Shown here: in pieces, positions 17,675 to 26,705 of the stretch
How positions within the stretch are numbered: position 1 is the stretch's first letter
How the letters are laid out: each line of letters opens with the position of its first letter
Assembly (NCBI RefSeq): GCF_014596475.1
Contig: NZ_MECJ01000009.1
Location: 1 to 64,000, forward strand
Length of the DNA: 64,000 bases
Source of the DNA: Streptomyces sp. CBMA152
Lineage (GTDB): Bacteria; Actinomycetota; Actinomycetes; Streptomycetales; Streptomycetaceae
Direction of reading: 5' to 3'
The notes under the pieces: generated by a model
Told to the model about the DNA's origin: nothing
The model's input: the letters and a program-made list of their open reading frames with translations, nothing else
Database searches by the model: none
Made by a program: the position numbers and the translations under genes

Positions 17675-17911
17675 TTCACATGCGCCCGCAACCAGTGAAG
17701 ATGCATACCTACTTGCTCAACCTGTCCACTGTCCTGCGTGTCGGCCAAGGGGGCTCTGCTCACGGTGGGCGGCAACCCAGGGCGACCGGAAGGGAACCAG
17801 CAAGTCTGGTGTGAGGGTGGCGAGTTGTCCCCGGACAGGGGCAGACAGGGTTCAATGGGAGCGCACGGATCCTGTCGGAACCCCTGGCGGGGCGAACCGG
17901 AAGGCGGAGCG

Positions 17912-18004
17912 ATGGCGGGAAAGCACGGTGGGGAAACGGACGACAAGCCGTGGACGCCGCCGCCGGAGCCGCCGAGTCCTGACGGCTCCCGGCCGCAGAA
18001 GTAG
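17912..18004 (+). CDS. Candidate 30-residue RiPP precursor beside a PIMT-like methyltransferase
   Basis: ATG 17912 opens a 30-codon frame ending six bases before the methyltransferase start. The peptide starts 'MAGKHGGETDDKPW' and ends in a Pro-rich tail with an Asp-Gly pair ('SPDGSRPQK'). The KHG element recalls the core of ATP-grasp-modified precursors, and Asp-Gly is the motif most prone to aspartimide formation. Known graspetide and imiditide systems place a short precursor directly before a PIMT-like methyltransferase. No ATP-grasp ligase is present here. The open frame extends upstream to 17738, so a longer precursor is possible. Assignment is by context and motif only. Confidence 0.5.
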   Translation: MAGKHGGETDDKPWTPPPEPPSPDGSRPQK

Positions 18005-18010
18005 GCCCCG

Positions 18011-19162
18011 GTGGACTATCGCACGGTCTGCCGACGCGCCCTGGAGGCGAAGGCGTGCCTGCATGCGCCCTGGCTGCGGGCGGCGTTCGACGCGGTGGAC
18101 CGCGAGCTGTTCGTGCCCGCTCGGGCCTGGGTGCCCGAGCGGGACGAGCGCGGGCGCTGGCGGTTCCTCGACCGTGAGGCGGACGAGGATGCGTGGCGCC
18201 GCGCAGTGTGGGACTCCCATCAGTCCGTGATCACGCAACTGGACGACGGCCGTACGGCGCCGGAGGGGCCGGCCGATGGGGAGTTCACCTCCTCGGTGTC
18301 CGCCCTCGACATCGTGTGCACCAAACTGGAGCAGCTCGGCCTGGATGCGGGCCATCGGGTCCTGGACGTCGGCTACGCCTCCGGCTACCACACCGCGCTC
18401 CTGTGCGAGCGCGTCGGCAGCGAGCGGACCGTCGGGATCGAGGTCGACCGTCACCTCGCCGAATGGGGCGCCTCAAACCTCAAGGGCGCCGGGTATACGC
18501 CCAGCCTGGTGTGCGGAGACGGCATGGCAGGTGTGGCGCAGCATGCTCCGTTCGACCGGATCATCAGCACGGCCGCAGTCCGCACCGTTCCATCGGCGTG
18601 GGTTGGCCAGTGCGCGCACGACGCAGTGATCGTCACGCCGTTCGGCACCACGTACGCGAACTCCGGGCTGCTGCGGCTAACGGTACGCGGCGACCGGGCG
18701 CACGGCCACTTCGCCGGGAGTGCCGCGTACATGTGGATCCGAGGTGAGCGGCCCGCCCGAGCTCTGAACGTGCCCGATCAGTGCGCCACCCGCTCCTCTC
18801 CCCTCGACCCGGCAGAGGTCCTGGAAGCAGGCTGGGAGCAGGACTTCGTGATCGGACTGCACACTGCGGATGTCTCGTTCTCGCACCGGGGCGACCGTGT
18901 CGACCGCAAGGTCCAGTTCGTCGACCAGGCCGGCACCTCTGCCACCATCGTGCGCTACCGCGACTGGTGGGAAGCCGACGCCGTGAAAGCGTGGGGACCG
19001 CGAGACCTGTGGGCGGAGGTAGTGCGGGCCTTCACCTGGTACGCACAACAGGGCCGCCCTCCGGTCACCGAATTCGGCGTGACCGTGGACCCCTCGGGAC
19101 AGCACGCCTGGTACGGCGAGCCGGACCACGTCCTCAACCCACGAACCGTGCCTCTCGCGTGA
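18011..19162 (+). CDS. PIMT-like O-methyltransferase with extra C-terminal domain (RiPP type)
   Basis: A 383-residue protein from GTG 18011. The N-terminal two-thirds match the protein-L-isoaspartate methyltransferase fold: 'VDRELFVPARAW', 'VITQLDDG', the SAM-binding 'HRVLDVGYASGYHTALLCER' and 'VGIEVDRHLAEW', and 'FDRIISTAAV'. The C-terminal ~130 residues are absent from housekeeping PIMT enzymes (about 220 residues) but present in homologues that act on RiPPs, where methylating an Asp side chain leads to a stable aspartimide. The 30-codon peptide gene immediately upstream is the natural candidate substrate. A repair role cannot be excluded. Confidence 0.75.
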   Translation: MDYRTVCRRALEAKACLHAPWLRAAFDAVDRELFVPARAWVPERDERGRWRFLDREADEDAWRRAVWDSHQSVITQLDDGRTAPEGPADGEFTSSVSALDIVCTKLEQLGLDAGHRVLDVGYASGYHTALLCERVGSERTVGIEVDRHLAEWGASNLKGAGYTPSLVCGDGMAGVAQHAPFDRIISTAAVRTVPSAWVGQCAHDAVIVTPFGTTYANSGLLRLTVRGDRAHGHFAGSAAYMWIRGERPARALNVPDQCATRSSPLDPAEVLEAGWEQDFVIGLHTADVSFSHRGDRVDRKVQFVDQAGTSATIVRYRDWWEADAVKAWGPRDLWAEVVRAFTWYAQQGRPPVTEFGVTVDPSGQHAWYGEPDHVLNPRTVPLA

Positions 19163-19309
19163 TGCGCCAGTTGTACGGAAGTCGTCGGTCAGCACACCCG
19201 TTGAACGGGGCAGCGGCCGGAGTAACCGTCAATTCCTGTGGGTGTCTGAACCACGGTGGTGGGCTGATGCCTTGCATCTCCTGCGATTCGTATGTTCAGG
19301 CCGTCGCCT

Positions 19310-20068
19310 TCAGCCGGCTGTCAGGACCTCCACACCGCGCGCCGTGAGCTGCTCGACGACTGCGTGGTGGGGGTCGGCGTCGGTGATCAGTCCGCTGATC
19401 TCCTCCCAGGGCAGGACACGGAACCGTGAAGCCGTGCCGATCTTCTCGGACGAAGCAAGGATGTAGGTTTCCGCGGCCCGCGCGGCCAGGGCGCGCTTCA
19501 TCGCGGCTTCTTCGGCGTCACCGGTGGTCAGCCCCGCTTCCGGGTGAACGCCGGTGACGCCGAGCAGGCAAAGGTCGGCGGAGATGTTCTGGGCCGCCTC
19601 GACTGCGGCCGCGCCGCAGGCGACCGCCGAGTGCCTGAAGACGCGGCCGCCGAGCAGGAAGACCTCGACCTGCGGACGCTCCAGTAGCGCGACCGCGACC
19701 GTCGGACTGTGGGTGATCGCGGTGCAGGCCAGGTCCGCGGGGAGCGCGTGCGCGACGGCGAGGGCCGTGGTGCCGCCGTCCAGGATCAGGGCACTGCCCG
19801 GCCGCACGAGCGCGGCGGCCGTTGCGGCGACCTTCCGCTTGCCGTCGGGGGTGACGGCCTGCCGGGCGGTGTAGTCCGCGACGGCCGGCGACGCGGGGAG
19901 CGCTCCGCCGTAGACCCGTTGGCACAGTCCCTCGGCCGCGAGGTCGCGCAGGTCCCGGCGCACGCTGTCCTCGGAGATGCCCAGGTCGGCGGCGACGTCC
20001 TTGGCGACGATCTTGCCCTCGCGGGCGAGCAAACCCAGCAGGTGGTCGCGCCGCTCAGCAGCTAGCAT
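19310..20068 (-). CDS. DeoR/GlpR-family transcriptional regulator
   Basis: A 252-residue regulator from ATG 20068, with GGGAGAG eight bases upstream. The N-terminal winged helix is typical ('AADLGISEDSVRRDLRDL'), followed by the DeoR sensor domain with 'ALILDGGTTALAVAHALP' and 'DLCLLGVTGVHPEAGLTTGD', which binds phosphorylated sugars in the family. It is divergent from the DUF4406-like and NUDIX genes across a 49-base gap and probably controls that pair and itself. Confidence 0.88.
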   Translation of the reverse strand: MLAAERRDHLLGLLAREGKIVAKDVAADLGISEDSVRRDLRDLAAEGLCQRVYGGALPASPAVADYTARQAVTPDGKRKVAATAAALVRPGSALILDGGTTALAVAHALPADLACTAITHSPTVAVALLERPQVEVFLLGGRVFRHSAVACGAAAVEAAQNISADLCLLGVTGVHPEAGLTTGDAEEAAMKRALAARAAETYILASSEKIGTASRFRVLPWEEISGLITDADPHHAVVEQLTARGVEVLTAG

Positions 20069-20117
20069 CCGTGTTCTCTCCCGTTCTTGCACGTTTCTGC
20101 GTGTATCGTAGCGCGCC

Positions 20118-20501
20118 ATGACCGACAAGCCGATGCTCATCCTCATCGCCGGGCCTTACCGCTCCGGCACCGACGGCGACCCGCAGGCCATGGCCACCAA
20201 CCTCGCCCGTCTCGAAGCGGCAGCATGGCCGGTCTTCGCCACCGGTCACCTCCCCGTGATCGGGGAGTGGGTCGCCCTGCCGGTACTGCGCTCGGCCGGC
20301 GCGGGCCCCAACGACCCCCTCGCCGACCAGGTTCTCTATCCGACCGCCGAGCGCCTGCTCGCCCACTGCGACGCGGTACTCCGCCTCCCCGGCGACTCCA
20401 CCGGAGCCGATCAGGACGTCGCAACCGCCCGCCGCCGCGGCCTGCCCGTCTACTACGACGTGGCCGAGATCCCGGGCCGCACTGCACAGGAGACCGCGTG
20501 A
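20118..20501 (+). CDS. DUF4406 / nucleoside 2-deoxyribosyltransferase-like protein
   Basis: A 127-residue protein beginning 'MLILIAGPYRSGTDGDPQ' and containing 'WPVFATGHLPVIGEW' and 'LLAHCDAVLRLPGDSTGADQ', the layout of the small DUF4406 family related to nucleoside deoxyribosyltransferases. It overlaps the NUDIX gene by four bases, so both proteins probably act together, plausibly on a nucleotide or nucleotide sugar. DeoR-type control upstream fits sugar-phosphate metabolism. Substrate unknown. Confidence 0.7.
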   Translation: MTDKPMLILIAGPYRSGTDGDPQAMATNLARLEAAAWPVFATGHLPVIGEWVALPVLRSAGAGPNDPLADQVLYPTAERLLAHCDAVLRLPGDSTGADQDVATARRRGLPVYYDVAEIPGRTAQETA

Positions 20502-21175
20502 ACGCCCGTCCTGGCATCGACACGCCCGACCACCGCGGCCGCACCGGCCTCGACCGCACCGGGCGTGACCTGGACCGCAACCCCGACGTCGTGGTCCGCG
20601 ACGTGGAGCTCACCTCCCAGGGCTGGCACGTACTGCGTCGCACCACCTTCGACTATCGGCGCCGCGACGGACGCTGGGTCACCCAGCAGCGCGAGACGTA
20701 CGACCGCGGCAACGGCGCAGTCGTCCTGCCGTATGACGCCGAACGCGGACGGGTGCTGCTCACCCGCCAGTTCCGCTACCCGGCCTACGTCAACGACCAT
20801 CCGGACGGCATGCTCATCGAAGCCGCAGCCGGACTCCTCGACGGCGACGATCCGCTCGCCGCCGTCCGGCGCGAGGCCGCAGAGGAACTCGGGATCACTC
20901 TCGGCCCGCTCACCCACGTCCTCGACGCCTACATGAGCCCCGGCTCGGTCACCGAGCGCCTGCACTTCTACGCCGCCCCCTACACCCCGGCCGACCGCAC
21001 CGGAACCGGCGGCGGACTGGAGGAGGACGGCGAGGACATCGAAGTACTCGAACTGCCCTTCGCCGACGCCCTCGCCATGGTCCGCGACGGACGTATCACC
21101 GACGGCAAGACCATCGTGCTCCTGCAATGGGCTGCCCTGGACGGACCCTTCGCCCCCGCAGCGGGCACCGGCTGA
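20498..21175 (+). CDS. NUDIX hydrolase (nucleotide-sugar pyrophosphatase type)
   Basis: A 225-residue protein from GTG 20498 in a GTGA overlap with the previous stop. The NUDIX box is visible as 'GLLDGDDPLAAVRREAAEEL' followed by GI, with Asp in place of the usual first Glu. 'VLLTRQFRYPAYVNDHPDGM' and 'LIEAAAG' before the box resemble GDP-mannose/ADP-ribose pyrophosphatases. It hydrolyses a nucleoside diphosphate linked to another group; the exact substrate is not readable. The Asp substitution may lower activity. Confidence 0.85.
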   Translation: MNARPGIDTPDHRGRTGLDRTGRDLDRNPDVVVRDVELTSQGWHVLRRTTFDYRRRDGRWVTQQRETYDRGNGAVVLPYDAERGRVLLTRQFRYPAYVNDHPDGMLIEAAAGLLDGDDPLAAVRREAAEELGITLGPLTHVLDAYMSPGSVTERLHFYAAPYTPADRTGTGGGLEEDGEDIEVLELPFADALAMVRDGRITDGKTIVLLQWAALDGPFAPAAGTG

Positions 21176-21232
21176 CACCGCCGTCCCCGGCCTGCCCTGC
21201 TTCGGGTACACGGGCCAGCCGGGGGCGGTCCA

Positions 21233-21640
21233 TCAGGCGGCAGGCTGCGCGAACTTGGATAGCGCATCCATGACATTGGCGGTCTTGCGGACCCAGCATC
21301 TTTGCTCGCGGGTCTCGGGGAACACCTCGCGCAGTGCCTTCCGGAAACCGAGTGCGCCGTCGCCGACCGCGAGTACGGGGGCGCGCATGCCGCGGCGGGC
21401 GCAGTCGCGCAGCAGGTCCACCCGGGCACCGGCCGACGCGCGGTAGCCGTCGGTCATCGCGACCAGCTTTTTGGCGCCGTCGGCACGTACCCCGATCATT
21501 ACCAGGACCACGGCCTTGGCTTCGTCCAGCCGGATACACAGGTGGATGCCGTCGCCCCAGAGGGAGACGTGGTCGGTGCAGGACAGATCGCGCTGCTGGA
21601 ACGCGGCGTGGTCGTTCTGCCGCTGGGAGGTCAGCCGGGT
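21233..21640 (-). mobile_element. IS256-family transposase, internal remnant
   Basis: Contains the recognisable stretches 'HLCIRLDEAKAVVLVMIGV', 'RADGAKKLVAMTDGYRAS' and 'VFPETREQRCWVRKTANVMD' of Streptomyces IS256-type transposases. Both ends are missing and 'CWFHK' has become 'CWVRK'. Inactive. Confidence 0.8.
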
Positions 21641-21654
21641 GAGCGTGACGGACA

Positions 21655-21790
21655 CAAACGCCACCTGGCCCCCGAAATCACCGCGGCCTGGGCCAACTCC
21701 GCCTACGGCGGCGAGCTGATCGGGTGGACCCGCTCCTTCCGCGGCATCACCCTCAACACCGTCCCCCGCCGCAAGGACCAGAGTGGAAGC
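21655..21790 (+). mobile_element. IS5-family transposase fragment
   Basis: A plus-strand stretch reads 'HLAPEITAAWANSAYGGELI' and 'GITLNTVPRRKDQ', matching the catalytic-domain region (second Asp context) of Streptomyces IS5-type transposases. It is fused directly to the edge of the IS256 remnant on the opposite strand, so one element interrupted or recombined with the other. Confidence 0.65.
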
Positions 21791-21892
21791 GCGCAGCATC
21801 CGCCTCGCCCCCGCAGCCCACCGCTAAGCCGAGCCAACGCCGCTCGCTGGGCGCTGCCACAGCAATGGCGAGCGTGGCCGGCAACGTTCAGT

Positions 21893-22333
21893 TCAGAGCG
21901 CCCACCAGCAGAACAAGCGCATCCCCGACGACCTTGCACGGCCAGCCAGCCCAGCCAGCAGGGCCAGCACTTCGGCCGCCGTGTCGACCGTGACCCCGTT
22001 CCCGCGCAGCTCATCAGTCTCGGCCCAGGGTCCAGCGGCTTCGACAAGGGAATCGCGGGTTGCTGTCGCCAGAGCCTCCTGGAGGGTGTCGGACACACTG
22101 ATGATGAAAGCACTCTCGGCCTCCGGAGACGAGAGCAACTGCCCGCTTCGCGGTCGCTTGGACGCTTCATCGAAGGTGCAGCCAGTCAGGATCGCTTCAA
22201 GCTGCGCCATCACGACAACCGGATCGATGCCCTTCAGCGCCACCACGTCGAACAGGGCACCATCCGGCCCACCGGGCTCGTCAAGGACGCGCACCGCCGC
22301 ACTGTCATCGGCGGCCGAGAAGTAGTCACACAT
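21893..22333 (-). CDS. Hypothetical protein of a Streptomyces-specific family
   Basis: A 146-residue soluble protein from ATG 22333 ('MCDYFSAADDSAAVRVLDEP'), with 'FDVVALKGIDPVVVMAQLEA' and 'LLSSPEAESAFIISVSDTL'. I recognise this pattern from Streptomyces proteins of unknown function that occur in accessory regions. No motif for catalysis or membrane insertion. The ribosome binding site is weak, so the start is uncertain. Confidence 0.65.
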   Translation of the reverse strand: MCDYFSAADDSAAVRVLDEPGGPDGALFDVVALKGIDPVVVMAQLEAILTGCTFDEASKRPRSGQLLSSPEAESAFIISVSDTLQEALATATRDSLVEAAGPWAETDELRGNGVTVDTAAEVLALLAGLAGRARSSGMRLFCWWAL

Positions 22334-22833
22334 AACCAGGCCGCGATCTTTGCACCCAGCACTGACAGTGCCGCAGCGCGTGACAGCCCCAGCTTTGGCT
22401 ACGCACTGAGTGCCTGGCACTCAGCGCATACAGCTTCGTCGAAGATACCGTGAGGGTTGAGCTTGGTGAGGGCTGGCGCAGGTTACGTTCGAAGGTGTCC
22501 TACGGTCGCCGAGCTGGGCGGGGCTGGAGTAGTTGTAGGAGAACTGCAGGCCCACCGCCTGGTCCAGGGTGCGGGTGACTCCGAAACCCTGACCGCCCGC
22601 AACCTCGCCATCTCCTAATTACTCGGTGTGAGGCCGCGAGACACCCAAGGTCAAGACAGTCGCGTCGGCAACGGCTGGTGAGCACCTACAGATAATGTCG
22701 GGTCTCCAAATTCGTGTCGGGATCTCACGAGCGCTGTCAAGCCCGCTGCCGGATCCGACAGCGGCCATGAGACGCCGTCACAAGTAACAACGGGGGCAAA
22801 GTCGCTCGACTGTTCTACTGGGATGATGGTCAG
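22334..22833. other. Gene-free stretch
   Basis: No gene supported. A minus-strand frame near 22500-22600 reads 'GVTRTLDQAVGLQFSYNYSS', which looks protein-like but is short and bounded by stops; it may be a relic. Confidence 0.35.
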
Positions 22834-23175
22834 GTGAAAGAGAACCCGCCCGTACCAACGCCGCCCGTCATCCTCGGCATTGACGACCTCCGGCCGCTGC
22901 CCAGAGCCACACGGATCGCCCGCACCAGCAGCGAAGGTATCCAGCTCCTGCAAGAGCACCACGACACCTTCATCGACGAACTCTGGCTCGACCATGACCT
23001 CGGCGGCGACGACAGCATCTTGCCCGTAGTGACCCTTATGGAAGAAGCCGCCTTCAACGCACGGCCTTTCCGTATCGGAACGGTCTTCGTTCACAGCGCC
23101 AATCCCATTGGAGCCGAGACCGTCGTCCGGTCGCTCGCACGCTGGAGCTACCGAGTCCGGCGGGCAACGGCTTAG
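22834..23175 (+). CDS. Stand-alone cyclic-phosphate-processing receiver-like domain protein
   Basis: A 113-residue protein from GTG 22834. 'ILGIDDLRPLP', 'IDELWLDHDLGGDDSI' and 'VFVHSANPIGAETVVRSLAR' give the receiver-like fold seen in the family called cyclic-phosphate processing receiver domain (cREC), where the Asp-His pair replaces the normal phosphoacceptor context. It stands alone, with no kinase or output domain and no co-oriented neighbour closer than transposon debris. Role unknown; family members have been proposed to act in RNA or nucleotide signalling. Confidence 0.65.
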   Translation: MKENPPVPTPPVILGIDDLRPLPRATRIARTSSEGIQLLQEHHDTFIDELWLDHDLGGDDSILPVVTLMEEAAFNARPFRIGTVFVHSANPIGAETVVRSLARWSYRVRRATA

Positions 23176-23295
23176 GAAAGCTGACACGGCGTTGAGATCC
23201 CAGCGTTTGACACGTTGGGAGACGGTGAAAGAAGCCAAGGGTCAGAGAAGCAGCGCCCGGTACGGAGTCGGTGGCGGCCACAGCTGGCCGGAGGG

Positions 23296-23770
23296 GTGAA
23301 GAGGTTCTCGCTGGGCTGGGCCGGAAGGACTTCCTTCAACCCGGGCCAGAGCGGCCGGATCCGTGCCACGTACCCGTTCTCCGCTGTTGAGACCCGGCAC
23401 CGGGTCCGCCTGGCTGGCGGGGTGGAGGCGTGGTCGATATACGCGATCGACGCCCTGAACTTCTTCACCGGTCCCGCTTCTGCCGCGCAGCGGACGCGGA
23501 AATGCCTTGAGGTGAACGGCCAGGTCATTACCCAGGACCGTGCCCTGGAGGTCGCGGTGCAGACGGCCCGCTCCCTGATCATCACCAGCAACCGGGCACC
23601 CAGCGACTGGTATCCCCTGCTCCCCCAACCCCGTCGTCGCCGAATCGCTCCTGGACCGGCTGATCAACACCAGCCACCAAGTCATCATGAACGGCCCCAG
23701 CTACCGCCCCAACAAACGCCCCAGGAACCCCACCGACAAAAACGGAACGGCCACCGCGAAGGACAGCTGA
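23296..23770 (+). pseudogene. Chimeric relic ending in IS21 helper ATPase (IstB) tail
   Basis: From GTG 23296 the frame reads an unrecognised protein ('ATYPFSAVETRHRVRLAGGV', 'WSIYAIDALNFFTG') and then passes without a stop into 'RSLIITSNRAPSDWYPLLP', the end region of IstB. A one-base shift near 23622 is needed to continue with 'PVVAESLLDRLINTSHQVIM' and 'NGPSYRPNKRPRNPTDK' to the stop. The 5' part and the IstB tail were probably joined by recombination. Not expected to be functional. Confidence 0.6.
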
Positions 23771-24051
23771 CCGCAGGAGTCCTCCGCTCGGCGCCTGAGC
23801 ACTGAGGCCCAGGCGTTGAGTTCTGCCCATGTCTCCTGCGCTGGTCGATATTGATGTTGAAGTTGGAGACGCTGCCGTCGGCGGCGGTCAGAGTGACCTG
23901 ACCGAACGTGATGATCACAGCGGAGTTGCCTGCCGGACCCCGGTTGTGGGATCCGGCATCGCGGTGAGACACCGTGGTGCTGCGTCACGGAAGTTCCGCC
24001 GATGAGTTTCCGGCGGCCGTACGGTCTACCCGTCGACGAAGGGAGCACATC

Positions 24052-24657
24052 ATGCGCAAGATCATCGTTTGTACGTTCCTGACACTGGACGGCGTCATGC
24101 AGGCGCCGGGCGGTCCGGACGAGGACGCGGGGAGCGGCTTCAAGCACGGGGGCTGGCAGAAGCCGGTGTCCGACGACGAGGTCGGCTCGGCCATCACGGG
24201 TTGGTACGAGCTCTCCGACGCGATGCTGCTGGGCCGTAAGACGTACGAGATCTTCGCGTCGTACTGGCCGACCGCCGATCCCGATAACCCGTTCACCGAT
24301 CGGATGAACAGCATGCACAAGTACGTGGCGTCTCGGACCCTGACGTCCGTCCAGTGGCAGAACTCCACGCTGCTGGAGGGCGACGTCGTCGACGCCGTGC
24401 GCACGCTGAAGGCATCCGACGGCGGCAACATCAACGTCGTTGGCAGTGGCGACCTCGCCCAGACCCTCATGCAGCACGACCTCGTCGACGAGTACCGGCT
24501 GACCATCCACCCGGTGATCATCGGCACCGGCAAGCGGCTGTTCGCCGACGGAGCGATCCCCACTGCGCTGGAACCCGTCAGCGTCTCGACGACGAAAGGC
24601 GGCACCGTCCTCGGCATCTACCGGCCGAACGGAAAGCCCAGCTACGACAGCTACTGA
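24052..24657 (+). CDS. RibD/dihydrofolate-reductase-like family protein
   Basis: A 201-residue protein from ATG 24052 with AAGGGAG upstream. 'IVCTFLTLDGVMQAPGG', 'AMLLGRKTYEIFASYWP', 'GGNINVVGSGDLAQTLMQHD' and 'VDEYRLTIHPVIIGTGKRLF' are the standard motifs of the RibD C-terminal/YyaP-type reductase family. It binds NAD(P)H in relatives, but these stand-alone proteins usually do not act in riboflavin or folate synthesis. Monocistronic here. Confidence 0.88.
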   Translation: MRKIIVCTFLTLDGVMQAPGGPDEDAGSGFKHGGWQKPVSDDEVGSAITGWYELSDAMLLGRKTYEIFASYWPTADPDNPFTDRMNSMHKYVASRTLTSVQWQNSTLLEGDVVDAVRTLKASDGGNINVVGSGDLAQTLMQHDLVDEYRLTIHPVIIGTGKRLFADGAIPTALEPVSVSTTKGGTVLGIYRPNGKPSYDSY

Positions 24658-24715
24658 TTCATTCGCTTTGAGAGGGCGGTACGTGAGTTGATGTCTGGTT
24701 CGTCGTTGCAGCTGT

Positions 24716-25114
24716 TCAGCGAGGGCTGCGCTTGGCGAGGCGGCGAACGAGCAGGGGGACGACGGTTCCTGCCAGGAGGGCGGCGAGCGGTACGGCGACA
24801 TTCACCCAGGGGGCTCGGAGGGGTTTGTAGGTGGCGGTGCCGTCTTTGATCTCGATGTAGCCGCGGGGGCGGGCGCCGGCTCCGCCCCCTCCTTGGCCGG
24901 TGTTGGCGGCTCCGGCTTCGGGGCCCGTGCCCCCGGCGAATCCGAAGCCGATTTCGGCGACCGGAATGACGGTGATTCCGTCGCTGGTGACGGGTTCGCC
25001 GAAGACGGCTGACACCGAGGCCCGCCTACCGAGCTGTTCGGCCAGGCGCTCCATCAGGGCTGCGGCCGTGTCGGCCTGCGGGACGGGCTGGTCCGGCGTG
25101 TCTGAGCTGGTCAT
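24716..25114 (-). CDS. GerW/YtfJ-family sporulation-type membrane protein
   Basis: A 132-residue protein from ATG 25114 with GGAGG eight bases upstream. 'VSAVFGEPVTSDGITVIPVA' and 'EIGFGFAGGTG' are the family signature; a Gly-rich linker and one C-terminal membrane helix ('VAVPLAALLAGTVVPLLVRR') follow. Bacillus relatives are needed for normal spore germination; Streptomyces genomes carry several copies. Function here unproven. Confidence 0.82.
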   Translation of the reverse strand: MTSSDTPDQPVPQADTAAALMERLAEQLGRRASVSAVFGEPVTSDGITVIPVAEIGFGFAGGTGPEAGAANTGQGGGGAGARPRGYIEIKDGTATYKPLRAPWVNVAVPLAALLAGTVVPLLVRRLAKRSPR

Positions 25115-25396
25115 CGGATACCTCCGGGGTGGCGGGTACGGCGGTACCGAGGATATGGGGGCCTGGCATGGGCCGCGTGTGGATCGGTTGCGTAGCAGGG
25201 GGCCGGGCACACCACGACCCCCTCGAAACAGCTGTCGGGGACGGGTAGTTGCTGGGCTTCTGCACGGCAGAAGCCGTGGTGATGCTGCTGCGCTTCATGT
25301 TCGCCGAGCGGCACTATCAAAGGCCGGGGTGTCTGGTTCGTCGTTGCGGTTGAGACAAGCGGACTGATCGGGGCACTCGTCGAGGGGTTACGGTCG
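25115..25396. other. Gene-free stretch upstream of the GerW-type gene
   Basis: Nothing recognised apart from the ribosome binding site region of the minus-strand gene. Confidence 0.35.
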
Positions 25397-25775
25397 TGGT
25401 TGGGTGAACAGTCCCGGCTCGGTCTCGATCAGGACCCCGCGGCGGACCAGGCGCTTGGGCTTGGTGCGAACGTTGTTGACGTTGTTCGGCACGATCTCCA
25501 GGTCCATCGCCTCGCAGACGCGCCGTGCCGTGCCCGCAACGGACCGTCGGCATCGGCGGACACCGCCAGTTCGGTGGCCTGGTCGAGTTCGCTCAGCAGC
25601 GCGGTCAGTTCCGCGATCTTCTCGTGGGCGGCCCCACTTGCGTGGCGATCTGCTGTTCGCGGGCTTCCAGGCGGGCCAGCACCGAGCCGAGGGTGTGGTG
25701 CGGGTCCTCGCTCATGCGCCGCGCCAGGAGGTGGAGGTTGCCGGTCAGCCGACGGGCCATCACATCGCCTATGGC
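25397..25775 (-). pseudogene. Broken gene for an HTH-type protein often next to transposons
   Basis: Minus-strand pieces in different frames read 'MARRLTGNLHLLARRMSEDP', 'LGSVLARLEAREQQIATQ', 'EKIAELTALLSELDQATELA' and, at the end, 'RLVRRGVLIETEPGLFTQPR'. I recognise these as parts of a Streptomyces protein family of unknown function with a coiled coil and a winged helix. At least two frame changes and an internal deletion break it. It lies directly behind the IS5 copy. Confidence 0.6.
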
Positions 25776-26529
25776 TCAGTGCACCCGTGATTCGGCGGTG
25801 GCGGGACGGTGCTCGTAGTCGCGGACGAGACGCCGGTGCAGCATCAAGATCCCGTTGGTCTGCTCGACCGCCCACCGCTTGGGTTGGGGCACGAAGCCGA
25901 CCTCCGCCGGGTTGCGCTCGACGACTTCGACCTCGATGCCCACCTGCTGGCCGTGGGCCACGACGGTGTTCTTGAACCCCCTGGTCCACCAAGGCCTTCT
26001 TGACCGTGTCGGTCCCGGCGGCGACCTTGTCCAGCAGGGCGGTGCCGGCGGCGTTGTCGTGGGCGGAGGCGGCCAGCACCACCACCGCGATCACCAGGCC
26101 CAACACATCAACGGCCAGGCCGCGCTTGCGACCTGGCACCTTTTTTGCCGCGTCCCGTCCCGTCGTGTCCTCGGGCACCCCGGCGGCCGCGTGCAGGCTC
26201 TGGGTATCCAGCACCACCAGGCTGGGATCAACGAGGCGGCCCTTGCTCTCGCGGACCTGCCAGCGCAACAGGTCGTGGATGACCTGGTCGATGCCATCGT
26301 CGCGCCACCTGGCGAAGTAGCAGTACACCGCGCCGCGCGGAGGCAGGCCGTGCGGCAGGTAGTCCCACTGGCAGCCGGTACGACTCCCGTAGAGCTGCGC
26401 GTTTACGGTCTCCCGCATCTCGTACCGGTCCTCGTGCCCGCTGACGGAGGGATGCTGGGCCTTCCACGCGGTGATCACGGGCTCGATCAGCGCCCACCGC
26501 TCGTCGGACAAGTCGCTCCTGTAGGGCAT
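25776..26529 (-). mobile_element. IS5-family transposase with a frameshift
   Basis: Begins 'MPYRSDLSDERWALIEPVIT' at ATG 26529 and carries 'VLDTQSLHAA' with the first catalytic Asp and 'KVPGRKRGLAVDVLGLV'. Near 25970 the frame is lost; another frame continues 'MAHGQQVGIEVEVVERNP' and 'QPKRWAVEQTNGILMLHRRL' with the final catalytic Glu to 'ESRVH' and a stop. The element is nearly full length, so the damage is recent, or a programmed shift is used as in some IS5 relatives. Confidence 0.8.
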
Positions 26530-26705
26530 GCGGTCGCTCACGCAGTCACTCCAGCACGGCCGAGCCTCGCGGCACGCCACAGGTCCGCACAGTCACACGT
26601 TCAAGCGACGACGAAACCGACATAAGTTCACGTATCACCCTCTGACGCAACCATGAGGTCACACTCAGCCACCCGCCTGATCGGCTGGTCGGCTGATCTG
26701 ATCAA

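Noticed and set aside
23701..24801. 366-codon minus-strand frame
   Set aside because: Covers the reductase gene in reverse; no start context or motif.
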